A stretch of 21,175 bases of DNA from DASZXJ01 sp035545895. Lineage in GTDB: Bacteria > Planctomycetota > Phycisphaerae > Tepidisphaerales > Tepidisphaeraceae. The notes below the pieces were generated by a model that was given only the letters and a program-made list of their open reading frames with translations, was not told the DNA's origin and did no database searches. Of this stretch, positions 1 through 8,033 are shown in pieces. Made by a program: the position numbers and the translations under genes. Within the stretch, counting starts at the first letter, position 1. Every line of letters begins with the position of its first letter. Location: positions 1 to 21,175 of the forward strand of contig DASZXJ010000212.1 in assembly GCA_035545895.1 (NCBI GenBank). Reading direction: 5' to 3'.

Positions 1-156
1 CAGCGGATCACGCGGATCAGGGATCAATTGATCCACCCGGTTCAGCAGGTTGATCCGGCGGTCCACTTCACGCAGCAACAGCACTCCACCATCGGAACTG
101 ATCGCGCCGGCGTCAAATTCAGCGAGCACCTGTCGTCGCGCTATAACGCCACTCAA
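1..156 (-). CDS. IS1380-family transposase, N-terminal part (cut by window edge)
   Basis: Read on the minus strand from 156, the frame gives an N-terminus containing VLAEFDAGAISSDGGVLLLR, then EVDRRINLL and LIPDPRDP. This is the conserved opening of IS1380-family (DDE_Tnp_1-like) transposases, which catalyse cut-and-paste movement of the element. An in-frame stop lies two codons before a TTG at 156-154, so TTG is the probable start. The rest of the protein lies beyond base 1, so whether the copy is intact cannot be judged. The gene points away from ldh, and the candidate end of the element lies just upstream. Family assignment is from recalled motifs. Confidence 0.75.
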   Translation of the reverse strand, partial: MSGVIARRQVLAEFDAGAISSDGGVLLLREVDRRINLLNRVDQLIPDPRDPL

Positions 157-162
157 AAATCA

Positions 163-177
163 GATGAAATATCCGGG
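163..177. repeat. candidate terminal inverted repeat of the IS1380 element
   Basis: The sequence on the minus strand is CCCGGATATTTCATC. It lies just upstream of the transposase start and about 10 bases from the ldh stop codon. Position and sequence style fit the outer end of an IS1380-family element. The opposite end and any target duplication are outside the window, so the assignment is unproven. Confidence 0.4.
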
Positions 178-187
178 TTAATCCCTT

Positions 188-1138
188 TCAAAATCCCAGC
201 GATTTGATGGCTGCCTGAATCAGTTCCGCGCTATTCTTCAGCCCCGCTTCTTCGTTGGCATTCATTGGAATAGGCACAGGTGTTTCCGCGCCGCCGCGAT
301 TGACGATGCACGGAACAGACAGGCAGACGTCACTGATGCCGCGATAATTATTCAACAGAGTGCTTACAGGCAATACGCGGTTTTCATCGCGCAGAGCGGC
401 TTCGAGGATTTTCGTCGTTGCAAGTCCAATTGCATAATTGGTTGCACCCTTGCCCTGAATAATTTGATAGGCCGCCATCTTCACGTTCTGGAAAATCTCC
501 GTGCGGTCGCGAACGGTGAGTTTGCCGTGATGCGCGACTGCCCACTCATGCAGCGGCACGCTGGAGACGCTGGCGCTGCTCCAGAGCGGGATTTCGGAAT
601 CGCCGTGCTCGCCGGCGATGTAAGCATGAACATTTTGAACCGCGACGTTAAGCCGCTGCGCGATCAGAAAACGAAATCGCGAACTGTCGAGCACCGTACC
701 TGAACCGAAAACGCGCTGGCTGGGCAGGCCGGTGAGTTTCTGCGCGATATAGGTCATCACATCGACCGGATTGGTCACGAGCAGATAAATCGCGTTTGGC
801 GCGGCTTTCAGTAGTTTGGGAATCAGGTCTCGCAGGACCTGCACGTTGGCCTGGGCCAATTCCATGCGCGTTTGGCCAGGCTTTTGCTTGGCGCCGGCGG
901 TGATGACGAGCACATCGGCATCGGCGCAAATGGCTGGATCGTCCGATCCTTCAATGCGGGTCATCGGGACGAACTGCAGCCCGTGATTGAGGTCGAGCAC
1001 TTCGGCATCGACCTTGGATTTGTTGACATCGAATAGAACGATCTGCCGAGCCACGCCACGAATCATGCAGGCATAGGCAATGGTTGCTCCGACCGATCCC
1101 ACGCCAACGACGGCGAGCTTTGAAGGCTTTTCCGGCAT
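188..1138 (-). CDS. ldh: L-lactate dehydrogenase (NAD-dependent, LDH/MDH family)
   Basis: This 316-residue cytoplasmic enzyme interconverts pyruvate and L-lactate with NAD(H). The Rossmann motif GVGSVG is at residues 12-17. The substrate-specificity loop reads AGAKQKPGQTR (81-91); Q85 occupies the position that is Gln in lactate and Arg in malate dehydrogenases, so lactate is preferred. The substrate-binding Arg lies in LDSSRFR (R154) and the catalytic His in GEHGD (H178). Length is normal for the family. The ATG at 1138 directly precedes the Rossmann strand. It lies 25 bases downstream of the acyltransferase gene on the same strand and may share its transcript. An IS1380 element lies against its 3' end. 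Malate dehydrogenase is the alternative, disfavoured by Q85. Confidence 0.88.
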   Translation of the reverse strand: MPEKPSKLAVVGVGSVGATIAYACMIRGVARQIVLFDVNKSKVDAEVLDLNHGLQFVPMTRIEGSDDPAICADADVLVITAGAKQKPGQTRMELAQANVQVLRDLIPKLLKAAPNAIYLLVTNPVDVMTYIAQKLTGLPSQRVFGSGTVLDSSRFRFLIAQRLNVAVQNVHAYIAGEHGDSEIPLWSSASVSSVPLHEWAVAHHGKLTVRDRTEIFQNVKMAAYQIIQGKGATNYAIGLATTKILEAALRDENRVLPVSTLLNNYRGISDVCLSVPCIVNRGGAETPVPIPMNANEEAGLKNSAELIQAAIKSLGF

Positions 1139-1163
1139 GCAAATAGTGTAACAGCGAACAAGG

Positions 1164-3002
1164 TTACTTCATCACTGCGCTGATGCGCGAGGCGGGCAGG
1201 GCTTTGGCGGTGTGATGCAGGATGAAACTTTGCCGGCCTTCTTTTCCCATGTAGCGATCGAGCAGGCGCGTGTCGGTTTTCGACAAATCGCAAACCATCA
1301 GGGCATCCACGCAATCGGCGAAATGCGGATCGACATTAAACGCCAGCAGCTTCGCGCCCATCTTCAGATATTGCCTCAATAAAACCGGGATGCCCTTGTG
1401 CTGCGGTTCGATCTCGCCAACAAGTTCGGAAACATCATCGCTGTCGCGGATGAGTCGCACGGCCGAGCGATCCAATCCTGCAATTCGACCCAGCCGAAAT
1501 GGATTGCGCGCCTGCACCAGATCCACCAGATCGGGCGGGCAATGATGGGCCTTGAGAAAGCGGACCATCAACTGCTTTGACACCGATTGATAGGTGTTGC
1601 TGATGCTCACCGGGCCGAAAAGAAATTTGTATCGCGGGTTTTGAACGACATAGTGGCCGATGCCCTTCCACAGCAGCAGCAGCGGCGAAAAGGATTTTTG
1701 ATATTCGGCCCGCACAAACGATCGGCCCATCTCCAGCGCCGGCGTGATGTGCCGCAACAGCGCGGTTTTGCATTCGAATAGCGTGCTGGTGTAAAGCCCG
1801 CGCTTGCCGGATGAATCAAGGATTTCATCCGTCGGCCCCAGTCGGTATGCGCCGACAATTTCGCGATTGGGTTTGTTCCAGACGAACAGATGAACGTATT
1901 GCTGGTCGAACTGATCGATATCGCAGGCCTTGCCCGTGCCTTCGCCGGTGGCGCGGAAAGTGATTTCACGAAGCCGGCCCAGCTCGCGCAGGATATTGGG
2001 AATTTGTGCGGCCCGCGCGTGATAGACGCCGCAGTCATCGGCCTCCACCAGCAATTGCCGCGGCGGCAGCGCCTGGACCTCCGCTTCGAGCAATGGCGAG
2101 GGAATCGGCTCGATGATCGTTTCAAAGCCGACATCGGATTGAGGCTGCAAGCTCACCTGTGTTTCATGGCGATGTTTGAGCAGATAAGTGCGTTGCCTCA
2201 GATAATCGATCAACTCCTGATCCTTGGCGAAGTGTTCGATTCGCCGAAATGGAATGGGCGAGCCAACGCGCGAGATGATTCTCGTCCCGCGAAGGTTAAA
2301 TACTTCGCGCGCCAGCATCGCGGTGCGAACGCGTGGATGCAACAGGCCCAGGCATTGAAAGAGCAGGCTGTTTCGGCCGTCGAAATAAATCGGCAGTACG
2401 GGACAGCGGCATTTCTGGATGATGCGCGCGACGGTCGTATTCCAGGGCGGATCGACAATCTGCCGGGTGCGCAGCTTGAAACTGGCGACCTCGCCGGCCG
2501 GGAAAACCGCCAGCACGCCGCCTGCTTGCAGATGACGAAGGCTTTGCCGCAGGGGCGAGACATTGGCGGCGGCGGAATCGGACTTTTCAAATGGATCGAC
2601 AAATATAAACAGATCACGCAATTCAGTAATCCGGCCAAGCAAAAAGTTGGCCATGACTTTTACGTCATCGCGCACTTCGCTCAGGATGGCGCCCAGGACC
2701 AGCCCTTCGAGGGCGCCGAACGGATGATTGGCGACGACTACCAGCGGGCCTGATTTGGGAATGCGCGCCAGTTCCTCCGGCTTGATGTGCCAGCGAACGC
2801 GCAGATATTGCAGGACCCGGCCGATGAATTCCTTGTAGGGGGGTGATCCGATCGAGCACTCCGCGTAAAGCTCATTGAGCAGATCGAGCGCCAGCGCCGA
2901 CTCCGCGGCGTTTTCGGCGAGGCGCGAAATCCGCCCGAGTCCCGATCGATGGGTCGGGAAATTCAGTTTCACCAGTTGTTTGGGCTGCTGCGTTGCGTTC
3001 AT
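1164..3002 (-). CDS. bifunctional acyltransferase: PlsC-like plus OlsB-like (OlsF-type)
   Basis: This 612-residue protein has two acyltransferase domains. The N-terminal half (about 45-270) resembles lysophospholipid acyltransferases: the block VVANHPFGALEG carries a variant HX5E version of the usual HX4D catalytic motif, and FPAGEVAS is the second conserved block. The C-terminal half (about 310-490) resembles the GNAT/hemolysin-type OlsB N-acyltransferases, with VGAYRLGPTDEI, a GLYTSTLFE segment and RAEYQKSFSPLLLLWKGIG. Joined, they match the layout of OlsF-type enzymes, which N-acylate ornithine and then O-acylate lyso-ornithine lipid. By inference it makes a phosphate-free aminolipid at the membrane. 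AAGGA lies about 9 bases before the ATG. Substrate is not proven; another amino acid or glycine lipid is possible. Confidence 0.75.
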   Translation of the reverse strand: MNATQQPKQLVKLNFPTHRSGLGRISRLAENAAESALALDLLNELYAECSIGSPPYKEFIGRVLQYLRVRWHIKPEELARIPKSGPLVVVANHPFGALEGLVLGAILSEVRDDVKVMANFLLGRITELRDLFIFVDPFEKSDSAAANVSPLRQSLRHLQAGGVLAVFPAGEVASFKLRTRQIVDPPWNTTVARIIQKCRCPVLPIYFDGRNSLLFQCLGLLHPRVRTAMLAREVFNLRGTRIISRVGSPIPFRRIEHFAKDQELIDYLRQRTYLLKHRHETQVSLQPQSDVGFETIIEPIPSPLLEAEVQALPPRQLLVEADDCGVYHARAAQIPNILRELGRLREITFRATGEGTGKACDIDQFDQQYVHLFVWNKPNREIVGAYRLGPTDEILDSSGKRGLYTSTLFECKTALLRHITPALEMGRSFVRAEYQKSFSPLLLLWKGIGHYVVQNPRYKFLFGPVSISNTYQSVSKQLMVRFLKAHHCPPDLVDLVQARNPFRLGRIAGLDRSAVRLIRDSDDVSELVGEIEPQHKGIPVLLRQYLKMGAKLLAFNVDPHFADCVDALMVCDLSKTDTRLLDRYMGKEGRQSFILHHTAKALPASRISAVMK

Positions 3003-3067
3003 GGACCCGTCCTTAGGTGCAGCGGCGAATAGGCAGCATACTGTGGGCCTAAAGTAAGTTAGTTGTT

Positions 3068-3096
3068 ACTATATTGACAATTCGGCGCTAATTCAA
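3068..3096 (-). promoter_or_regulatory. predicted sigma70-type promoter for the acyltransferase gene
   Basis: On the minus strand TTGAAT (3096-3091) and TATAGT (3073-3068) are separated by exactly 17 bases, close to the housekeeping consensus. Transcription would start about 60 bases before the ATG at 3002. The site lies in the divergent gap (3003-3171) before mqnC. No equally good promoter was seen for mqnC on the plus strand. Confidence 0.45.
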
Positions 3097-3171
3097 CTGG
3101 ACTGACCAAAACTGGTGAAATCTCGCCGAACGCTGTTCCAAAGCCATAAAGGCTAATAAACTGGAGCAGCC

Positions 3172-4590
3172 ATGGGAAAACTCTCTTTTGACATTGATGC
3201 CATCATTTCCGGCCGATTGCGCCTCTCCGAACAGCAGGCCATGGAGCTTCATAACCACTGCTCGCTGCATGACCTGGGCGCATTTGCCCAAGCGGTTACT
3301 CAGAGACTTCACCCGGAAGATTATCGGACTTATGTCATAGATCGCAACATCAACTACACCAACGTTTGCACCGCCAAATGCACTTTTTGCGCTTTTCGGC
3401 GCGATCATGAAGATTCGGACGCTTACACCCTCGATCATAACCAGATCGGCGACAAAATCCGCGAACTGGTTGCCATAGGCGGCACGCAAATCCTCATGCA
3501 GGGCGGGATGAATGACCGCCTACCCATTGGATACTATGAAGACTTGCTGCGTTACATCAAATCGACATTTCCGACCATTCATATCCACGCATTCAGCCCG
3601 CCGGAGTTTGTGGAATTTGAACGATTCTTTGACATGGACGTTCGGGAGGTGATTCGGCGGTTCAAGGCCGCGGGCCTGGACACGATTCCCGGAGGCGGCG
3701 GAGAAATCTTCGCGCCACGCGTTCGCAAGCGCATCGGCCTGGGCAAATGCACCGGCGACGACTGGCTTCGCGTGATGCGGGTGGCCCATGAAGAAGGGAT
3801 GAACACCAGTTGCACGATGCTGATTGGGCACATCGAATTTATACGCGAGCGAATTGAGCATATGAGCGCCCTGCGGGATATGCAGGATTACGCACTATCG
3901 CTTAAGGATGAAGGCGGAAGGATGAAGGATGAAGTTATCCGAAAACGTCCTGGCGTATTTGCAAATTCTGCAATCCGCAATCCGCAATCCGCAATCCGAA
4001 ATCCCGGTCAATATTCCGCATTCATCCATTGGCCGTTTCAGCGGGAAAACACGCCGCTGGGTCATGCGCAGGAATGGAATCCGGAGATTCATGGCGCGTT
4101 TGATGATTCAACCCACGAGAATGTTTTGCGTGGCCGGGTCGTGCGAATGGCGGGCGCGGATGAATATTTGCGCATGCTCGCGATTGCGAGACTTTTTTTC
4201 GACAACATTCCTTCGCTGCAGAGTTCGTGGGTAACGATGGGGCCGAAGATCGGGCAACTGGCATTGTGCTTTGGCGCCAACGACATGGGCAGCGTGATGA
4301 TGGAGGAAAATGTCGTCAGCGCGGCAGGCACGACTTATCGATTGAATTCGCGGGAGATTTGCCGGCTGATTCGCGATGCGGGATGGGTGCCCGCGCAGCG
4401 GGATCAATATTACAATGTGCTCAAGCGTCACGATGGGCCTGATTCACCGGACCTGGTGCCCGACGCAAATCCGCCGCTGCGCAGCGTGAATCGGATCGAT
4501 CAGCAGTTCATTGGAGCCGCGCCCGGTCTGGACGATGACGACAAGAAGAACATCAAATTGCAATTGCCGATCCTGGGTGGGCCGAAATGA
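3172..4590 (+). CDS. mqnC: cyclic dehypoxanthinyl futalosine synthase MqnC (radical SAM), with in-frame repeat insertion
   Basis: MqnC cyclises dehypoxanthine futalosine in the futalosine route to menaquinone. The radical SAM cluster motif is CTAKCTFC (C66, C70, C73), preceded by the hallmark DRNINYTNVC. Other typical blocks are GGTQILMQGG, SPPEF, PGGGGEI, FIHWPFQRENTPLG, SSWVTMGPKIGQLAL and MMEENVVSAAG. At 472 residues it is clearly longer than the roughly 370-380 usual for the family. About 40 extra residues (near 240-279) come from heptamer repeats, and there are a further insert around 300-320 and a C-terminal extension. All catalytic blocks remain in frame, so the enzyme is probably functional. 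Its stop overlaps the next start as ATGA. GGAG lies about 7 bases before the ATG. A UbiA family protein at 15801 could act later in the same pathway. Confidence 0.88.
   Translation: MGKLSFDIDAIISGRLRLSEQQAMELHNHCSLHDLGAFAQAVTQRLHPEDYRTYVIDRNINYTNVCTAKCTFCAFRRDHEDSDAYTLDHNQIGDKIRELVAIGGTQILMQGGMNDRLPIGYYEDLLRYIKSTFPTIHIHAFSPPEFVEFERFFDMDVREVIRRFKAAGLDTIPGGGGEIFAPRVRKRIGLGKCTGDDWLRVMRVAHEEGMNTSCTMLIGHIEFIRERIEHMSALRDMQDYALSLKDEGGRMKDEVIRKRPGVFANSAIRNPQSAIRNPGQYSAFIHWPFQRENTPLGHAQEWNPEIHGAFDDSTHENVLRGRVVRMAGADEYLRMLAIARLFFDNIPSLQSSWVTMGPKIGQLALCFGANDMGSVMMEENVVSAAGTTYRLNSREICRLIRDAGWVPAQRDQYYNVLKRHDGPDSPDLVPDANPPLRSVNRIDQQFIGAAPGLDDDDKKNIKLQLPILGGPK
3906..3933 (+). repeat. GGATGAA heptamer array (four units)
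   Basis: Four consecutive heptamers read GGATGAA, GGCGGAA, GGATGAA, GGATGAA. The second unit is diverged at two positions. The array is 28 bases and forms the left part of the mqnC insertion. Confidence 0.9.
3971..3998 (+). repeat. CAATCCG heptamer array (four perfect units)
   Basis: Four perfect tandem copies of CAATCCG, followed by a diverged fifth unit (AAATCCC). This is the right part of the mqnC insertion. Gain or loss of a single unit would break the mqnC frame. Confidence 0.93.
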
Positions 4591-6737
4591 ACGAGCTTAC
4601 GCAAGCTGCAAAGCATTCGATTGCTCGTGAGCTGCTGGCCATTTGCATCATGCTGTTGGGCGTGTTTGCCACGTACTGGCGTCCCAAACCGGCGCACGAT
4701 GCGCAACTGGCGAGTGATTACAACATGCTCCACACCTATCGAATGCGATATGCGCGTGAAGCACTTTTCGGCGCAGAGCATTTTCTGCCGGCCTGGTATT
4801 CACGTGAACTGATGGGCACGCCCTTCTGGTCCAACGTGCAGAATTTCCCATTCTTGCCGACACGATTGCTCATCCTTGCGCTCGATCCGGACGGGGCTTA
4901 TGCATATACGGTCGGGATCACTCTTGCGGCGTTGCTTACGGCACTTTTCACGTATCTCTATTGTCGCCGGGTCGGTTTGGGAATGAATGGCTCGGCGAGC
5001 GCGGGATGGACGTTTGCGTGCTGCGGATATTTTGCTTCGCGGATCGCCGCGGGACATCTGCCTTTGCTTGAGGTGTATTGCGGGCTTCCACTTCTTTTGT
5101 GGCTTGTTGAATCATTGGTTCAAGCCATGGAATCGGGAGCGGGCGCATCACGCTGGATTGTTGCGACCGCGTTATGCAGCGGCTGTTTGCTGCTGGCGGG
5201 TCATCCCCAACTTCCGGTTTATTCTCTGGCGACCGCGACCATTTACGGGTTCTGGCGAGGTGGATGGCGGCGAGGTCTTTTGAGTGTGCAGACCATCGCT
5301 CTGGGGGCGGGATGCGCCGCTTTTATTCTGGTTCCAATGGCTATGCTCGTCGGAAGAAGTACGCGAGTGCTGCATTTGGCGCCGGCGGACAACGATCTGG
5401 CGATGCCATTGGAACGACTGGCTGGTTTTTTTCTGCCCTGGCTGGATGGTGCCGCCCCGCCGCTCGATTTGGCGGCCACCAATCGCTTCCATGGATATCC
5501 GTCGGCGGCTTATTTCTGGGATACGTTTGTCTATGCGGGATGGATCCCCTGGCTCGCCGCGTTGTGCCTTTTGCAGCTCGTTCTGTTTCGGCGGGTGAAC
5601 CCGAGATCGAATAAGGCCGCAACCTTCGTGCTTTTGCTGGGAGTGCTGGGATTGCTGCTGAGCAGCCAGCCCGCGCAAAATGTGACGTCATTTTTACCCG
5701 GCACTTTTCTGCGCAGCCCGGCTCGGCTGCTTTATCTGACTGAGTTCGCGCTGGCGCTGGCATTGGCCAAGGTGGTCGATCTATCGATCCGCGACGGATT
5801 GCCGCAATGGACGCGATGGACCATGCCTCTGATCCTTTTACTGCATTTTTATGACGTTTGGGCAACGGATCAGGTATTTCTGCTTCATCGCCCGGCAGAG
5901 TTCGATCCGGAACCATCCGGCGTCAAGCAACTCGCGGAATTAATCGGCGATGGACGCATTGGAATCGATTTTAATCTTTCCCTCCCTTCGAATCGAACCG
6001 TCGATGATGTCGGGTTCTTTGATTCCATCATGCTGGCCAAACCGTATCGATGGATGATCGATTATGGCCGGTTGGACGCTCGATTAAACGTCCAGCATAT
6101 GTTCAGCGGACAAGTGCCGTCCCAGGTGCTTGAAGCTGCGGGAGTGAAAGCAGTCATCACAACATCCACGCGTCCCGATCTTCAGCTCATCACCGACGGG
6201 GGCCGATTGAAGGCATATGTAACAAGGTCGCCCGCACGACGTGCCGATTTATTTCCACTGGATCGAGTGCATTTCATTCCTATTGAACGCATTCACGAAC
6301 TGCTTCGTGATCCACAAGCTGACACGGGTGGAGTGCTGCTCTTCCCAAGCGAATATCAGGCCGTGCTTTCGCTGCAAGGCACTGATGTCGTGGACACAAC
6401 GGTCACATATCGCCGGCCGGACAGCGACCATATCGAATGCACGGTTCAAACTGCTCGTCCCGGATATTTGCGAATCATCGAATCGTGGGACCCGGGATGG
6501 TCGGCGACGGTTGATGGCTCGCCGGTGAATATCGCGCCGGCGATGGATGCGTTTCTGGCCGTGCCGGTATCTGCGGGCACGCACGAAGTGCGGTTTGTTT
6601 ATCACACCCCCGGAGCGATGGCGGGCGCGGGAGTTTCAATCATCAGCATCGGGTTGCTGGCGTTGTACGCCTGGAAACTGCACCGCGCACCTGCTGGTAA
6701 GCCGGACTCTTTGGCGGCAGGTGCTGCTGCGCGTTGA
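4587..6737 (+). CDS. YfhO-like polytopic membrane protein (GT-C-type fold)
   Basis: This 716-residue protein has many hydrophobic segments in its first 440 residues or so, for example around 15-30, 100-125, 200-275 and 345-360. A soluble segment follows, then a C-terminal block with GYLRIIESWDPGWSATVDG and a final membrane helix (IISIGLLALYAW). The block about deforming a substrate-facing loop and the closing 'DPGWSATVDG...HEVRFVY' pattern are typical of bacterial YfhO-family proteins, which resemble GT-C glycosyltransferases that use lipid-linked sugars. The start codon overlaps the mqnC stop (ATGA), so translation is probably coupled. No donor or acceptor can be deduced. Its end faces the LuxR-type gene, 33 bases away. 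Confidence 0.72.
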   Translation: MNELTQAAKHSIARELLAICIMLLGVFATYWRPKPAHDAQLASDYNMLHTYRMRYAREALFGAEHFLPAWYSRELMGTPFWSNVQNFPFLPTRLLILALDPDGAYAYTVGITLAALLTALFTYLYCRRVGLGMNGSASAGWTFACCGYFASRIAAGHLPLLEVYCGLPLLLWLVESLVQAMESGAGASRWIVATALCSGCLLLAGHPQLPVYSLATATIYGFWRGGWRRGLLSVQTIALGAGCAAFILVPMAMLVGRSTRVLHLAPADNDLAMPLERLAGFFLPWLDGAAPPLDLAATNRFHGYPSAAYFWDTFVYAGWIPWLAALCLLQLVLFRRVNPRSNKAATFVLLLGVLGLLLSSQPAQNVTSFLPGTFLRSPARLLYLTEFALALALAKVVDLSIRDGLPQWTRWTMPLILLLHFYDVWATDQVFLLHRPAEFDPEPSGVKQLAELIGDGRIGIDFNLSLPSNRTVDDVGFFDSIMLAKPYRWMIDYGRLDARLNVQHMFSGQVPSQVLEAAGVKAVITTSTRPDLQLITDGGRLKAYVTRSPARRADLFPLDRVHFIPIERIHELLRDPQADTGGVLLFPSEYQAVLSLQGTDVVDTTVTYRRPDSDHIECTVQTARPGYLRIIESWDPGWSATVDGSPVNIAPAMDAFLAVPVSAGTHEVRFVYHTPGAMAGAGVSIISIGLLALYAWKLHRAPAGKPDSLAAGAAAR

Positions 6738-6770
6738 GTTTGATTGCGCTGTTGGACTGGATATGGATAA

Positions 6771-7565
6771 TCAGGGTTTCCCGGTTTCGTCAACCGATGG
6801 TTGAATGCTGAACTGCGGCAGGAAACTGGCGCGAATCTTGCCGGCCTTGGCGAGCAGCTCGCCGCGACTGGAAACCTCGAATCGCTGATGCAGCGCTTTC
6901 ACATAATTGTGAATGGTGTGATGACTCAAGCCCAGCTTCTGGGCGATCTGTTTTTCGCTGTCGCCTTCCAGCAAGGCTGCCAAGGTCTGAGCGAGCCGCG
7001 GCGCGAGGTCGGCTGTGGGATCCTTTACCCGTTGCAAGATATCTCTTCGCCAGATTCGTCCCAATTCAACGTGAAACAGGCGCACCAGCCGATGCTCGGC
7101 CCAGGTGAACGGCTGATCGCCCGATGCGCGATGCAGTCCAAGTTGATCGACCGTGCCCGCATGAGGCAGCGCCAATTGCGACAGCACGAAACAGCTCCCG
7201 CCATAGAGTGGTTTGACCGGCGTGACGGGAATCATCTCCTCACCGGACTTTTCTCCAGGCGCCGCTTGGCCGGGCATAACCCAATATGCATCGGGCTTTT
7301 CATCTTCGCGTTCGGTATGGATTTGCCAGCATTGTCCATCCGGGTCGCAGCCCCAGCCGATGTCGATGACCCGCAGTTGCCCGCTGCTGGAGATCCTGCG
7401 AAAGTGGATTTCGGACGAGATGACGATTTGCGCGCCCAGCAGCTTTCGCAGGCGCGCGACCATGTGCGGCCGCCATTTCTGCGGGTCCGAACCCAGTTCC
7501 CGCACCTCGCCGATCAGGCGAAAGATGTCGCGGACTGCACGAAGTTTAAGACGTTGTTCAGCCAC
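6771..7565 (-). CDS. LuxR-type helix-turn-helix transcriptional regulator
   Basis: The 264-residue protein ends in a clear LuxR/GerE DNA-binding domain (about 187-242). Its recognition region reads GDSEKQIAQKLGLSHHTIHNY, shown here with positions about 200-221, followed by VKALHQRF and SSRGELLAK. The N-terminal 180 residues form a presumed sensory region without a recognisable receiver aspartate, so phosphorelay control is unlikely. This layout is common among planctomycete regulators of unknown signal. The start is GTG at 7565; no strong ribosome binding site is visible. It lies 48 bases downstream of tsaE on the same strand and could be the last gene of that series. Target genes are unknown. 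Confidence 0.75.
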   Translation of the reverse strand: MAEQRLKLRAVRDIFRLIGEVRELGSDPQKWRPHMVARLRKLLGAQIVISSEIHFRRISSSGQLRVIDIGWGCDPDGQCWQIHTEREDEKPDAYWVMPGQAAPGEKSGEEMIPVTPVKPLYGGSCFVLSQLALPHAGTVDQLGLHRASGDQPFTWAEHRLVRLFHVELGRIWRRDILQRVKDPTADLAPRLAQTLAALLEGDSEKQIAQKLGLSHHTIHNYVKALHQRFEVSSRGELLAKAGKIRASFLPQFSIQPSVDETGKP

Positions 7566-7613
7566 CGTTTGTGGGCCATTTTGATCGTGTCGAACTGCAA
7601 ACGCAATTCTTTC

Positions 7614-8033
7614 TTACTTGCCGCTCACTTCAATTCGCCGGGATTGCTCGTCGATGGTCGAAATCCGGATATTTCGTCGATGGACGGGCAGCAGTTTTTC
7701 GACTCTTTCCGCCCATTCCACGACCACCACGCCGCCTTGCTCGAGTAATTCGGTGAAACCGATGGCTTCGAAATCTTCGGCGCCGTGCACGCGGTAGGCG
7801 TCGAGATGAAATAACTTTAATCGACCACTGTCATAAAGATTGAGCAGGACAAACGTTGGACTGCTGACGGATCTGGCGTTGCCGTTCAAACCTTGGACCA
7901 GCCCGCGGACGAATTGTGTTTTGCCGGCGCCCAATTCGCCGTACAGCGCAATACATTCGCCGCCGCTGAGAGTTTTGGCAATCTCGGCGGCGATCGACTC
8001 GGTCTGCTCGACGCTTTTTGATTCGTAGATCAA
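7614..8033 (-). CDS. tsaE: tRNA threonylcarbamoyladenosine biosynthesis ATPase TsaE
   Basis: TsaE is the ATPase partner of TsaB/TsaD in making t6A at position 37 of ANN-decoding tRNAs. The Walker A motif is GELGAGKT (32-39), followed by SSPTFVLLNLYD (58-68), LFHLDAYR (74-81) and VVEWAER (104-110), all diagnostic. The 139-residue length is normal. The start is TTG at 8033 and overlaps the thiL stop as TTGA, so translation is probably coupled. No other TsaB/C/D gene lies in the window. Confidence 0.92.
   Translation of the reverse strand: MIYESKSVEQTESIAAEIAKTLSGGECIALYGELGAGKTQFVRGLVQGLNGNARSVSSPTFVLLNLYDSGRLKLFHLDAYRVHGAEDFEAIGFTELLEQGGVVVVEWAERVEKLLPVHRRNIRISTIDEQSRRIEVSGK

Larger units (their letters stand above)
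3889..4008 (+). repeat. in-frame heptamer-repeat insertion within mqnC
   Basis: This 120-base segment interrupts a conserved stretch of MqnC, between ALRDMQD and GQYSAFIHW. Other family members, from memory, have only a few residues there. It comprises two arrays of four heptamers joined by 37 bases. The plus strand encodes LKDEGGRMKDE and SAIRNPQSAIRNP. The minus strand encodes ILHPSAFIL and GLRIADC. Such peptide strings recur, from memory, in translated environmental genomes, which points to a dispersed repeat family. The exact edges are estimated from the protein. Confidence 0.75.

Noticed and set aside
1890..2753. 287-codon plus-strand open frame
   Set aside because: It is wholly antisense to the acyltransferase gene, whose conserved motifs define the real frame.
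3074..3079. TTGACA as the -35 of mqnC
   Set aside because: Seventeen bases downstream reads CTGGAC, which is not a -10 element.
3906..3998. Possible CRISPR-like array
   Set aside because: The units are 7 bases in direct tandem without spacers and lie inside a coding gene.
6801..7748. 315-codon plus-strand open frame
   Set aside because: It crosses the antisense of both the LuxR-type gene and tsaE, and shows no family pattern.
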